A stretch of 64,000 bases of DNA from Tsuneonella troitsensis (lineage in GTDB: Bacteria > Pseudomonadota > Alphaproteobacteria > Sphingomonadales > Sphingomonadaceae). The position numbers and the translations under genes are program-made. The first letter of the stretch is position 1. The number at the start of each line of letters is the position of its first letter. The notes below the pieces were generated by a model, which saw only the letters and a program-made list of their open reading frames with translations, made no database searches and was not told where the DNA came from. This document shows, one piece after another, positions 44,612-53,329 of this stretch. The stretch covers positions 496,001 to 560,000 of the forward strand of contig NZ_LMAU01000003.1 of NCBI RefSeq assembly GCF_001441535.1, given 5' to 3'.

Positions 44612-44664
44612 GGAATCATAATCCGCGTGTCGGGGGTTCGAGTCCCTCCTCCGCTACCAATCTT
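44612..44664 (+). repeat. attR: duplicated tRNA-Met 3' end
   Basis: An exact 53-bp copy of 24317-24369: half of the anticodon arm, the T arm, the acceptor 3' strand and CCA. It lacks the 5' part of the tRNA, so it is not a gene. Confidence 0.93.
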
Positions 44665-44735
44665 CGAAAATCGGTCCCGTCATATCCGGTCATCATCGTG
44701 ATTGGCAGCGCTCGGGCGCGCGCTATGGTGTCTTC

Positions 44736-45773
44736 ATGCCGATCGCGCCCACTTCCGACCCTGCGGTAGAGAGCCCTGAGCGGTCGAACGGGATGATCGA
44801 CAGCTTCGGGCGGCGCATCACATACGTAAGAATGTCGGTTACGGATCGGTGCGATCTGCGGTGTCGATACTGCATGCCGCAAAACATGAAGTTCCTGCCC
44901 CGGCGTGAAGTCATGACCTTGGAAGAGATCGCCCGGCTCGCGGAGCTCTTCGTTGGTCGCGGGGTTCGCCGGATACGCCTGACGGGGGGCGAACCGCTTG
45001 TCAGGCGAGGGATCGTCGAGCTTGCCGAGGCCATCGGGTCGAAGGTTGGATCGGGCTTGGACGAGCTGACTCTCACGACCAATGGCACGCTGCTCGAACG
45101 GTTTGCTTCGTCGCTCCATGCTGCGGGCATGCGGCGGATCAATGTCAGTGTGGACAGCTTTTGTCCCGATCGGTTCGCGCACATCACGCGGGGCGGGGAC
45201 CTTTCGGCCGTGCTGCGTGGTCTGGAGGCAGCGCGCAACGCTGGGTTGGCGATCAAGATCAACATGGTCGCTCTTGCCGGGATCAACGAAGACGAAATCG
45301 GCGAAATGGTTCGCTGGTGCGCGGGGCAAGGTCACGATCTCACCTTGATCGAGACAATGCCCCTTGGATCGATCGAAGAGGATCGGACCGACCGTTACCT
45401 ACCGCTGGACCAGGTGCGCCGCTTGCTGGCGCGCGAATTCGAACTGCTGCCGTCGGTGATCAGAACCGGCGGTCCGGCGCGCTATTTCGATCTGGCCGGA
45501 AGCGGGATTCGCATCGGCTTCATCACGCCGCTCACCGACAACTTCTGCGATGGCTGCAATCGGATTCGCGTTTCCGCGACCGGGACCGTGTATGGCTGCC
45601 TGGGGCACGAGCAGAACGTGGATCTGCGCGATGCGCTGCGTAGCGGGGGGCGGGAGGAAGTCGATTCCCTGCTCGACAGGTTGCTCGCAGGAAAGCCACG
45701 CCGACATGACTTCGTAATCGGCCCGTCCGCCGCGCCGGCGGTCGATCGTCATATGAGTGTGACCGGGGGCTAG
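44736..45773 (+). CDS. moaA: GTP 3',8-cyclase MoaA (molybdenum cofactor)
   Basis: A 345-residue radical-SAM enzyme that starts molybdopterin synthesis from GTP. The N-terminal cluster motif SVTDRCDLRCRYCMP gives C39, C43, C46; the C-terminal cluster is in DNFCDGCNRIRVSATGTVYGCLG; and the essential GG end (MSVTGG) is intact. An internal ATG (44793, MIDSFGRRITY) is a possible start. It lies 71 bases past attR, so the island separates it from its ancestral upstream DNA (the tRNA-Met). Confidence 0.96.
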   Translation: MPIAPTSDPAVESPERSNGMIDSFGRRITYVRMSVTDRCDLRCRYCMPQNMKFLPRREVMTLEEIARLAELFVGRGVRRIRLTGGEPLVRRGIVELAEAIGSKVGSGLDELTLTTNGTLLERFASSLHAAGMRRINVSVDSFCPDRFAHITRGGDLSAVLRGLEAARNAGLAIKINMVALAGINEDEIGEMVRWCAGQGHDLTLIETMPLGSIEEDRTDRYLPLDQVRRLLAREFELLPSVIRTGGPARYFDLAGSGIRIGFITPLTDNFCDGCNRIRVSATGTVYGCLGHEQNVDLRDALRSGGREEVDSLLDRLLAGKPRRHDFVIGPSAAPAVDRHMSVTGG

Positions 45774-45800
45774 TGGGGCTGACTTGCCGGGCGTGTGCAA

Positions 45801-46973
45801 TCAGAACCGCAGCGCCGGGACTTCCGTACCGGGCGAAGCACTCGGACTGTTCGGTGCGCATCGAATGAGCAGGTCCGATGCGATCAAAGCCGATTGCGAT
45901 CCCGAATCCTGGTTGGTCACGGGGACGGCCCCGCCCTCTGTTTGGCAGGCGCGCACGAACGTCTCGCGATCTCCGGTCGCCGGAAGTGGCCCCGCTAGCG
46001 GCACATTCATCCACTCCGCCGCGCCGCTACGACCTGCCATTCCCGCTACGAGCGGGGCAAGCAACAGGCGTCCGGTCACCATGGCAGAGGTCGGATTTCC
46101 GGGGAGGCCGATCACCAGGCGTCCGCCGGATCTTGCGAGCCAGACCGGCTTGCCAGGCTTCATGGCGACTTTCGAGAAGATCGTCTCCAATCCGGGCCCG
46201 GCGAACATGGCCTGAGCGAAATCCCGATCGCCCACCGAAGCGCCGCCGGTCACCACTACGAGGTCGGCGTGGCCGAGCGCTTCGCGCGCCGCGGCTTTCA
46301 GGGTGTCCAATTCGTCCCTGAGGCGGCGAACACCGACGATCTCACCGCCCCAGTCGTCGACGAGAGCGGCGATGCCGAACGACACGCTTTCCGGAACCGC
46401 ATGTGCGTTCGAATGCGCCTTGCCCGGTTCGGTGAGTTCATCGCCTGTTGCGAGGATGGCTATGCGCGGCCGGCGGACCACTTCCAGACTGGCAACGTCG
46501 GCGGCTGCTGCAGCGACCATGGCCCGCGCGCTGAGGTGTTGGCCGGAATTCAGGAGAACTTCGCCCGCACGAATATCGCTACCGACCGGGCGGATATATG
46601 CGCCGTCTTCCGGGCGCGTGGCGATAGTGGCGAGATGGCCGTCCCGCTCGACGATTTCCTGAATGACGACCCGGTCCGCTCCGGCGGGCACCGGCGCCCC
46701 GGTAAGGATCCGGACACAAGTACCCGGCAATACCGTCCCGGCAAATGCCGCACCTGGCAGCGACTCGCCAATAACGGTCAGCCTGCCCGGCAAGTCAGCG
46801 CTACGGACCGCGTAGCCATCCATCACCGACTGATCGAATCGCGGCGCGTCGAGGCGCGCTGTGACGGCGGCCGCGAGGACGCGGCCTGCCGCCTCGGCCA
46901 GAGCCACATGCTCGCTTCCCAAGGGGACCGCCAATTGCGAGACATGTCGATACGCTTCGTCGAAGGTGATCAT
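45801..46973 (-). CDS. moeA: Molybdopterin molybdenumtransferase MoeA
   Basis: A 390-residue enzyme that inserts molybdate into adenylated molybdopterin. Family motifs are present: FDQSVMDGYAVRSAD (about 44-58), ATGDELTEPG, and TGGASVGDRDF in the MPT-binding domain, then GLPGNPTSAMV. The length is normal. It converges with moaA, leaving 27 bases between. The other cofactor genes moaD and moaE are about 5 kb away on the other strand. Confidence 0.96.
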   Translation of the reverse strand: MITFDEAYRHVSQLAVPLGSEHVALAEAAGRVLAAAVTARLDAPRFDQSVMDGYAVRSADLPGRLTVIGESLPGAAFAGTVLPGTCVRILTGAPVPAGADRVVIQEIVERDGHLATIATRPEDGAYIRPVGSDIRAGEVLLNSGQHLSARAMVAAAAADVASLEVVRRPRIAILATGDELTEPGKAHSNAHAVPESVSFGIAALVDDWGGEIVGVRRLRDELDTLKAAAREALGHADLVVVTGGASVGDRDFAQAMFAGPGLETIFSKVAMKPGKPVWLARSGGRLVIGLPGNPTSAMVTGRLLLAPLVAGMAGRSGAAEWMNVPLAGPLPATGDRETFVRACQTEGGAVPVTNQDSGSQSALIASDLLIRCAPNSPSASPGTEVPALRF

Positions 46974-47013
46974 TGCGTCACGCCTGCCAACTCCGCACGA
47001 GTGGACAAGGCGA

Positions 47014-47922
47014 TCATTGCGCGGCCCTCGGCACGAGCAGGTCGCGGCATTGTTCGATCATCGCGACGATCCATTCCTTTCCAGCCTGGACCCGGGCAAG
47101 CTGGTGTGTGTCCTTGTGGGTCACCATCCAGAAGGTGCGGAAGATGCGTTTGTCGGGAAGGACTGGCGACAGGGTAGCGTCGGCGTTTCCAATGAAGCAA
47201 GGGAGCACGCCGATGCCCGCGCCCGCCGCAATCAGCTGGTGCTGGGCGTTGATACTGGAAGAGCGCAGCCGCGGGGTCAGTCCTGGATGGATTTCGTCCA
47301 GATAGCGAAGCTCCGGCGCATAGAGCAGGTCGGGAATGTACCCGATCAGGCTGTGTCCGGCGACAAGATCCGCCCCGCGTGCCGGTGCGCCGTGCATTTC
47401 GAGATAGTCGAGCGATGCATAAAGGCCGAGGGCGTAGTCCGACAGCTTTCCTGCGATGATAGGGCCGGCTTTGGGTCGCGACAGCATGACTGCGATGTCC
47501 GCCTCGCGCTTCGACATGCTGAGAAAGCCGCTGTTGGCGACCAGGTCGATGGTCAGTCGGGGATGCGCCTGTGCGAACTGGGGGAGGCGCCGGGCCAGAA
47601 CCCAGCTGCCGAAACCCTCGGCCACGCTGATCCGCAGGGTGCCGGACAACCGAGCGCCTTGGCCATCGCCGCCATGATCGATTCCGGCAGCTTCGTGCGA
47701 CATGCGCTCGACCCTGACGAGCAGGGCTTCGCCCGCCTCGGTTAGAACCTGGCCTTCGCGGGTATGTTCGAACAGGTTGGCGCCAACGGCTGCCTCCAGC
47801 CGGCGCAATCTCCGGCTGACCGTCGTGGCGTCAATCCGCAATGCGGCACCGGCGCGGCCCAGCTGGCCCGTCTGCGCGACGGCGAGGAATACCTGAAGAT
47901 CGCTCCAGTCCATTGCCTGCAT
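47014..47922 (-). CDS. LysR-family regulator next to mmsA
   Basis: A 302-residue LysR-type regulator: an N-terminal winged helix (MDWSDLQVFLAVAQTGQLGRAGAALRID, VSRRLRRLEAAVGANLFEHTREGQVLT) and a substrate-binding domain. It diverges from mmsA with 90 bases between, the usual setting for control of a neighbouring catabolic operon, so the target is probably mmsAB. The start is either ATG 47922 or 47913; a long in-frame upstream reading to 48264 overlaps mmsA and is not real. Confidence 0.88.
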   Translation of the reverse strand: MQAMDWSDLQVFLAVAQTGQLGRAGAALRIDATTVSRRLRRLEAAVGANLFEHTREGQVLTEAGEALLVRVERMSHEAAGIDHGGDGQGARLSGTLRISVAEGFGSWVLARRLPQFAQAHPRLTIDLVANSGFLSMSKREADIAVMLSRPKAGPIIAGKLSDYALGLYASLDYLEMHGAPARGADLVAGHSLIGYIPDLLYAPELRYLDEIHPGLTPRLRSSSINAQHQLIAAGAGIGVLPCFIGNADATLSPVLPDKRIFRTFWMVTHKDTHQLARVQAGKEWIVAMIEQCRDLLVPRAAQ

Positions 47923-48012
47923 AAATGCAGGCCCTATCCGCACGAATATCTGTTGTCTGCAAATTTCTTGGGGCGCAAAAGGAATGGCAAACGAAAATCG
48001 GAGAGTAGTCCC

Positions 48013-49512
48013 ATGCGCCAGGTCGACCATTTCATCGTGGGTGGAGCCGGAGGCTCGTCCAGCCGCAATCACAGCATCTGGAACCCCTCGACGGGAGAAA
48101 TCCAGGCGGAGGTTGCGCTCGGCGATGCCGCGCTGCTCGACCGTGCGGTTGCGGCGGCGAAGAAGGTCCAGCCTGAGTGGGCGGTTACCAATCCCCAGCG
48201 GCGGGCGCGTATCATGTTCGCATTCAAGCAACTGGTCGAAGCGAATCGAGACGAACTCGCCCATCTATTGTCGAGCGAACACGGCAAAGTAATCGACGAC
48301 GCGCAGGGAGACATCCAGCGGGGGCTCGAAGTGATCGAATACGCTTGCGGCATCCCGCAGGTGCTGAAGGGTGAGTACACCCTTGGCGCGGGTCCCGGGA
48401 TCGACGTGTATTCGGCCCGCCAGCCGCTCGGCATCGGTGCCGGCATCACCCCGTTCAACTTCCCGGCGATGATCCCGATGTGGATGTTCGGCATGGCGAT
48501 CGCGGCGGGCAACGCCTTCATCCTCAAGCCCAGCGAGCGCGATCCCAGCGTTCCGGTGCGTCTGGCCGAGCTGTTCCTCGAAGCAGGAGCACCCGAAGGG
48601 CTGCTGCAGGTCGTCCACGGGGACAAGGAAATGGTCGATGCGATCCTCGACCATCCCGATATCGCAGCGGTCAGCTTCGTCGGCTCATCCGACATCGCCC
48701 ACTACGTCTACAAGCGCGGCGTCGCGGCGGGCAAGCGCGTGCAGGCGATGGGCGGCGCGAAGAATCACGGCATCGTGATGCCCGACGCCGATCTCGACCA
48801 GGTCGTGAACGACCTTGCCGGTGCTGCGTTCGGCTCTGCCGGCGAGCGTTGCATGGCGCTCCCCGTGGTCGTCCCGGTGGGCGAGGACACGGCGGACCGC
48901 CTGCGCGAAAAGCTGATCCCCGCGATCAACGCGCTGCGCATCGGCGTCTCGACCGACAAGGACGCGCACTACGGTCCCGTCGTCACGCCCGAGCACAAGG
49001 CGCGGGTCGAAGCGTGGATCGACACCGCCGAGAACGAAGGCGCCGAAGTCGTCATCGATGGGCGCGGCTTCACTCTCCAAGGGCATGAAAAGGGCTTCTA
49101 CGTCGGCCCCACGCTGCTCGACCGCGTGACGCCCGACATGGAAAGCTACAAGGAAGAAATCTTCGGCCCCGTGCTGCAGATCGTCCGGGCGAAGGATTTC
49201 GAAGAGGCGGTGCGCCTGCCGAGCGAGCATCAGTACGGCAATGGCGTCGCAATCTTCACCCGCAACGGCCACGCCGCGCGCGAGTTTGCCAGCCGCGTCA
49301 ACGTAGGCATGGTCGGCATCAACGTGCCGATCCCGGTGCCCGTCGCCTATCACTCGTTCGGTGGATGGAAGCGCAGCGCATTCGGCGACACCAACCAGTA
49401 CGGCACCGAGGGGCTCAAGTTCTGGACCAAGGTCAAGACCGTCACCCAGCGCTGGCCCGACGGCGGCGTCGGCAACGATGCCAACGCTTTCGTCATTCCG
49501 ACGATGGGTTGA
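48013..49512 (+). CDS. mmsA: Methylmalonate-semialdehyde dehydrogenase (acylating)
   Basis: A 499-residue CoA-dependent aldehyde dehydrogenase of valine and myo-inositol catabolism, converting methylmalonate semialdehyde to propionyl-CoA. MmsA features are ITPFNFPAMIPMWMFG, MGGAKNHGIVMPDAD and the catalytic Cys in GSAGERCMALPV. ATG 48013 follows GGAGAG. The stop is 14 bases before mmsB, which supplies its substrate in valine breakdown. The long upstream reading lies over the LysR gene and is not used. Confidence 0.96.
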   Translation: MRQVDHFIVGGAGGSSSRNHSIWNPSTGEIQAEVALGDAALLDRAVAAAKKVQPEWAVTNPQRRARIMFAFKQLVEANRDELAHLLSSEHGKVIDDAQGDIQRGLEVIEYACGIPQVLKGEYTLGAGPGIDVYSARQPLGIGAGITPFNFPAMIPMWMFGMAIAAGNAFILKPSERDPSVPVRLAELFLEAGAPEGLLQVVHGDKEMVDAILDHPDIAAVSFVGSSDIAHYVYKRGVAAGKRVQAMGGAKNHGIVMPDADLDQVVNDLAGAAFGSAGERCMALPVVVPVGEDTADRLREKLIPAINALRIGVSTDKDAHYGPVVTPEHKARVEAWIDTAENEGAEVVIDGRGFTLQGHEKGFYVGPTLLDRVTPDMESYKEEIFGPVLQIVRAKDFEEAVRLPSEHQYGNGVAIFTRNGHAAREFASRVNVGMVGINVPIPVPVAYHSFGGWKRSAFGDTNQYGTEGLKFWTKVKTVTQRWPDGGVGNDANAFVIPTMG

Positions 49513-49525
49513 GGGGGACCGGACC

Positions 49526-50395
49526 ATGAAAATCGCATTCATCGGCCTCGGCAACATGGGCGGCGGGATGGCCGCGAACCTCGTCAAGGCGGGGCACTCC
49601 GTTAACGCGTTCGATCTTTCGGAAACGGCGCTTTCGGCGGCAAAGCAGAACGGCTGCGCGGCGTTCACCGACGCGCGCGAGGCGGTTCGCGGCGTGGACG
49701 CGGTGGTCACGATGCTGCCGAACGGCGCGATCGTGAAGTCGGTCTATTCCGAGAGCGTCATCGGGCATGCCCCTGCCGGTGCGATCTTGCTCGATTGCTC
49801 GACGATCGATGTTGCGACCGCGCGCGAGGTGATCGCGGCGGCGGAAGGCGGCGGCTTCGACATGGTCGACGCACCTGTCAGCGGCGGTATCGCGGCGGCG
49901 AACAGTGGTTCGCTGACCTTCATGGTCGGCGGCAGCGAAGCGGCCTTCGAACGAGCAAAGCCGATCCTCGAGGCGATGGGCAAGGCCGTGATTCACGCCG
50001 GAGCCGCCGGGAACGGTCAGGCGGCGAAGATCTGCAACAACATGCTGCTCGGCATCCACATGATCGGCACCTGCGAGGCCTTCGCGATGGCCGAGAAGCT
50101 CGGACTCGATCCGCAGACGTTCTACGACATATCGAGCGTCAGCAGCGGCCAGTGCTGGTCGATGACCAGCTATTGCCCGGTACCCGGGGTGGGACCCACG
50201 ACGCCTGCGGACAACGACTACAAGGGGGGCTTTGCAGCAGGACTGATGCTGAAGGATCTGCGCCTGGCGATGGACGCCGCCGACCAGGCCGACGCAGCCG
50301 TTCCGCTCGCCCAGCGGGCGCGGGCGCTTTACGAAGACTTCGTGGGCGCCGGTAATGCCGACGTCGATTTCAGTGGGATCATACGCACCTTGTAG
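49526..50395 (+). CDS. mmsB: 3-hydroxyisobutyrate dehydrogenase
   Basis: A 289-residue NAD-dependent enzyme oxidising 3-hydroxyisobutyrate to methylmalonate semialdehyde in valine catabolism. The Rossmann motif FIGLGNMGGGMA is at residues 5-16, the substrate motif DAPVSGGIAAANSGSL near 117, and the catalytic Lys is in GNGQAAKICNNMLLG (about K170). GAGGGGG precedes the ATG. It is co-transcribed with mmsA. Confidence 0.95.
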   Translation: MKIAFIGLGNMGGGMAANLVKAGHSVNAFDLSETALSAAKQNGCAAFTDAREAVRGVDAVVTMLPNGAIVKSVYSESVIGHAPAGAILLDCSTIDVATAREVIAAAEGGGFDMVDAPVSGGIAAANSGSLTFMVGGSEAAFERAKPILEAMGKAVIHAGAAGNGQAAKICNNMLLGIHMIGTCEAFAMAEKLGLDPQTFYDISSVSSGQCWSMTSYCPVPGVGPTTPADNDYKGGFAAGLMLKDLRLAMDAADQADAAVPLAQRARALYEDFVGAGNADVDFSGIIRTL

Positions 50396-50533
50396 GTCCG
50401 CTGACTTCAGATGGACGCGAGCCCCGAGTCGCTTCAGAATACGTTTGCGCTAACCGGACAAGATGCCGAAGGCAGTTGCCGAAGCGCAGGCAGTCTGTAG
50501 ATGTGAACGCTCACATCGAGGGGAGATCGATTC

Positions 50534-51826
50534 ATGGCCATCGCACCGTCTGTCGCCACGAGTACGGATAGCCATCCGGTCGAGGGCGAGGGGACACCGA
50601 TCCATGCGCCGGGCCTGAATTACTTCGTCTTCGCGCTGTTCTTCATCTTCGGCGGCATCACGTCCTTGAACGATGTGATCCTGCCCAAGCTGAAGGAGCT
50701 GTTCACGCTCAACTACACCCAGGCCATGCTGGTCCAGTTCTGCTTCTTCACGGCCTATCTCGTGATCGGCATCCCCGGTGCGCAACTGGTCAAGCGGATC
50801 GGCTACATGCGCGGCGCGGTGGTGGGCCTGCTGACGATGATGGCAGGATGCCTGCTGTTCATCCCGGCGAGCCAGACGGCGACGTATGGCCTGTTCCTGT
50901 TCGCGCTGTTCATCCTGGCGAGCGGTGTCGTGGTGGTCCAGGTGGTGACCAACCCGCTCATCAGCCTGCTCGGCCCGCAGAAGACCGTGCATAGCCGGCT
51001 GACCTTCGCACAGGCGTTCAACAGCCTGGGAACCACGATCTTCCCGATCGTGGGCGCGACCCTGATCCTCGGAAGCCTCGCCGGCGTGACGGCCGCAGAA
51101 CTGTCCGGCCCCGCGCTCGACGCCTATCGCACCGCCGAAAGCCGCGCGATCGTCAGCACCTACATCGGACTCGCCGCGGCGCTGGCGGTGATTGCCGCCG
51201 TCGTGTGGATGTTCCGCAATCGCCTGCAGGGCGAAGTTCACGAGCAGAGCTCGATCTCGGGCGGGTTCCAGCTGCTGAAGCGGACCCGCTTCGGCTACGG
51301 CGCGCTGTGCATTTTCCTCTATGTCGGTGCCGAAGTCGCCATCGGTTCGCTGATCGTGAATTACCTGATGCAGGCCAACGTCATGGGCCTGGAAGAGCAG
51401 TCTGCCGGGCAAATGATCGGTTACTATTGGGGCGGCGCGCTGGTCGGCCGACTGATCGGCTCGGCGCTGCTGCGCGTGGTGAGCCCCGGCCTAGTTCTGG
51501 GGGCGGTCGCGGTCGGAGCGATCACGCTCCTGGCGATCAGCACGAACACGACTGGTCCGATTTCCGGGTACAGCCTGCTCGCCATCGGCCTGATGAACTC
51601 GATCATGTTTCCCACGATCTTCAGCCTGGCGTGCGAAAAGCTCGGCGCACGGGCCGCGGACGGATCGGGCATCATCAACATCGCGATCTTCGGCGGCGCG
51701 GTGATCCCGCTCCTCACCGGGATGGTCGCCGATGCCAGCGGCAGCTTGGCCACCGCGATGATCCTCCCGGCGATCTGCTATGCCATCATCGCGGGCTTCG
51801 GCTGGTATGCGAGACGGCCTGCCTGA
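50534..51826 (+). CDS. FucP-type sugar MFS transporter
   Basis: A 430-residue twelve-helix carrier of the fucose/glucose-galactose (FHS) group: NYFVFALFFIFGGITSLNDVILPKLKE, then FTAYLVIGIPGAQLVKRIGYMRG and LTFAQAFNSLGTTIFP. The group imports hexoses or related sugars with protons. GGGGAG lies before the ATG. It is followed after four bases by moaD, perhaps by chance packing. The actual sugar is unknown. Confidence 0.9.
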   Translation: MAIAPSVATSTDSHPVEGEGTPIHAPGLNYFVFALFFIFGGITSLNDVILPKLKELFTLNYTQAMLVQFCFFTAYLVIGIPGAQLVKRIGYMRGAVVGLLTMMAGCLLFIPASQTATYGLFLFALFILASGVVVVQVVTNPLISLLGPQKTVHSRLTFAQAFNSLGTTIFPIVGATLILGSLAGVTAAELSGPALDAYRTAESRAIVSTYIGLAAALAVIAAVVWMFRNRLQGEVHEQSSISGGFQLLKRTRFGYGALCIFLYVGAEVAIGSLIVNYLMQANVMGLEEQSAGQMIGYYWGGALVGRLIGSALLRVVSPGLVLGAVAVGAITLLAISTNTTGPISGYSLLAIGLMNSIMFPTIFSLACEKLGARAADGSGIINIAIFGGAVIPLLTGMVADASGSLATAMILPAICYAIIAGFGWYARRPA

Positions 51827-51830
51827 CGCG

Positions 51831-52103
51831 ATGTCGGCGACGAAGGATTGCATTACCGTCACGGTCGAATTGTGCGGTCGGCTGGCGGACGCCGGCGACC
51901 CATTCGTTTCGGTCGCAATCCCCGCTGCGGGGTGCACTGCAGCTGAGCTGCTTGCATGCGTGGCGCATGATTGCCCGGCGCTTAAGGATGATATCGACCT
52001 GGGACGAGTGAAGGTCTGCATCACCGATGCGGTGGTTTCCGCGGAGGCGCGGCTCTTGCCGCATGACCGGATCGCCCTGTTTCCTCCGGTGTCGGGTGGA
52101 TGA
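51831..52103 (+). CDS. moaD: Molybdopterin synthase small subunit MoaD
   Basis: A 90-residue ubiquitin-like sulfur carrier with the required C-terminal Gly-Gly (LFPPVSGG). It is thiocarboxylated and donates sulfur to precursor Z with MoaE. The usual beta-grasp pattern (ITVTVELCGRLAD, then AELLACVAHDCPAL and LPHDRIALFPPVSGG) is seen. The stop overlaps the moaE ATG (ATGA), as in most moaDE pairs. Confidence 0.94.
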   Translation: MSATKDCITVTVELCGRLADAGDPFVSVAIPAAGCTAAELLACVAHDCPALKDDIDLGRVKVCITDAVVSAEARLLPHDRIALFPPVSGG

Positions 52104-52570
52104 GCGTCGACGTCCGACTGTCGCTGGAGCCGATCGACCCCATGCAATTGCTGGGGCAGTTCACCCGCTTGCTTGAAGAGGAGGGCGCGGTGGTCAGCTT
52201 TTCCGGCCACGCGCGGCGGACGGCAGCCGATGGCACGGCCCTCGAGTCGTTGGTGCTCGAAAGTCATCGCGGAGCCACTCTGCGATCGATGGAAACGATC
52301 GCCGCCAGTGCGACTTCACGATTCGCAATCACCCGCGCGATGGTCGTCCACCGCGCCGGGCATATTGCACCGGGGGAAGCGATCGTTTTCGTCGCCACGG
52401 CATCGGCCCACCGCCGCGCAGCATTCGAGGCGGCCGATTACCTGATGGACCGGCTCAAGACCGAGGCGGTCTTCTGGAAGCGCGAAGAAACCGCGCTCGG
52501 CAGCCGATGGATCGAACCGGTCGAAGCGGACCATGCCGATGCCGCGCGATGGGCACCGCCCAGGGACTAG
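52100..52570 (+). CDS. moaE: Molybdopterin synthase large subunit MoaE
   Basis: A 156-residue catalytic subunit. MoaE motifs are GAVVSFSGHARRTAADGT, an active-site HRAGHIAPGEAIVFVA segment, and DRLKTEAVFWKRE with the catalytic lysines. It is translationally coupled to moaD. It converges with cysQ, six bases away. Confidence 0.95.
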   Translation: MSVDVRLSLEPIDPMQLLGQFTRLLEEEGAVVSFSGHARRTAADGTALESLVLESHRGATLRSMETIAASATSRFAITRAMVVHRAGHIAPGEAIVFVATASAHRRAAFEAADYLMDRLKTEAVFWKREETALGSRWIEPVEADHADAARWAPPRD

Positions 52571-52576
52571 GCAGCC

Positions 52577-53329
52577 CTACTCCTGGCCGAAGTTGCCGAG
52601 AGGTATCCTGCGGACCTCGTCCAGAACCCGCGCGCTCCACTCCGGACGGCAGACCAGCAGGTCCGGCATGTAGGTGTCGGCGCGGTTGTAAACGAGCGGA
52701 CTGCCGTCCACCCGCGAACAGTGCAGGCCGTGCGCGCGGGCGACGGCGACGGGGGCGCAGCTGTCCCATTCGTACTGTCCGCCGGTGTGCAGGTAGATTT
52801 CCGCTTCGCCACGAACGACGGCCATCGCCTTTGCGCCCGCGCTGCCCATGGGAACCAGCTCTCCACCGATCGCTTCGCAAACGGCCACAGCTTCGCGGGC
52901 GGGGCGGGTTCGACTGACCACCATTCGCGGTCGTTCGGCTCCTTGCGCCAACGGCTGCGGCCGGTCGGTGCGCAGCACCATGCCGAGTCCAGGAAGCGCC
53001 ACCGCCCCGACTTCGGCCAGACCGCCGACCGCCAACGCGACATGAACCGCCCAGTCCGTGCGGCCCTCGCCGTATTCGCGCGTCCCGTCGACGGGATCGA
53101 CGATCCACACACGCTCCTTGTTCAGGCGAAGCGGGTTGTCCTTTTCCTCCTCCGACAGAAGTCCGTCGTCCGGTCGCAATTCGCGCAAGGCTGCGACCAG
53201 CACCGCATTCGCCTCGGCATCACCCGCACGTCCGAGATCCTTGCCGTGGTGGCGACCACTCTCGCGCACTTCGAGCAGAATGCGCCCCGCGTCGGCGGCC
53301 AGGTGCGCGGCGAGTTCGGCGTCGTTCAT
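52577..53329 (-). CDS. cysQ: 3'(2'),5'-bisphosphate nucleotidase CysQ
   Basis: A 250-residue inositol-monophosphatase-fold enzyme that degrades PAP made during sulfate assimilation. Metal-site motifs are LLSEEEKDN and [13 protein letters not shown], with a late [12 protein letters not shown] 53329 overlaps the cysNC stop by 4 nt, so it is the third gene of cysD-cysNC-cysQ; a longer reading into cysNC is not real. Having CysQ with APS kinase makes metabolic sense, since PAPS use yields PAP. Confidence 0.94.
   Translation of the reverse strand: MNDAELAAHLAADAGRILLEVRESGRHHGKDLGRAGDAEANAVLVAALRELRPDDGLLSEEEKDNPLRLNKERVWIVDPVDGTREYGEGRTDWAVHVALAVGGLAEVGAVALPGLGMVLRTDRPQPLAQGAERPRMVVSRTRPAREAVAVCEAIGGELVPMGSAGAKAMAVVRGEAEIYLHTGGQYEWDSCAPVAVARAHGLHCSRVDGSPLVYNRADTYMPDLLVCRPEWSARVLDEVRRIPLGNFGQE

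Larger units (their letters stand above)
24317..44664 (+). mobile_element. Integrated genomic island in tRNA-Met, about 20.3 kb
   Basis: The island is bounded by the 53-bp direct repeats (attL 24317-24369, attR 44612-44664) and contains a tyrosine integrase plus two integrase remnants. Codon use and base composition look AT-richer than the flanking host operons, and the gene content is nearly all nucleases, NTPases and unknowns. No relaxase, conjugation genes or IS are seen. It is probably an accreted defence and bacteriocin island that needs a helper to move, or has lost mobility. Interpretation of mobility is inference. Confidence 0.9.

Noticed and set aside
44616-45335. Reverse-strand reading with the same ...VAEEGLEPPTRGL ending
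   Set aside because: Same artefact from the duplicated tRNA end at attR, lying over moaA.
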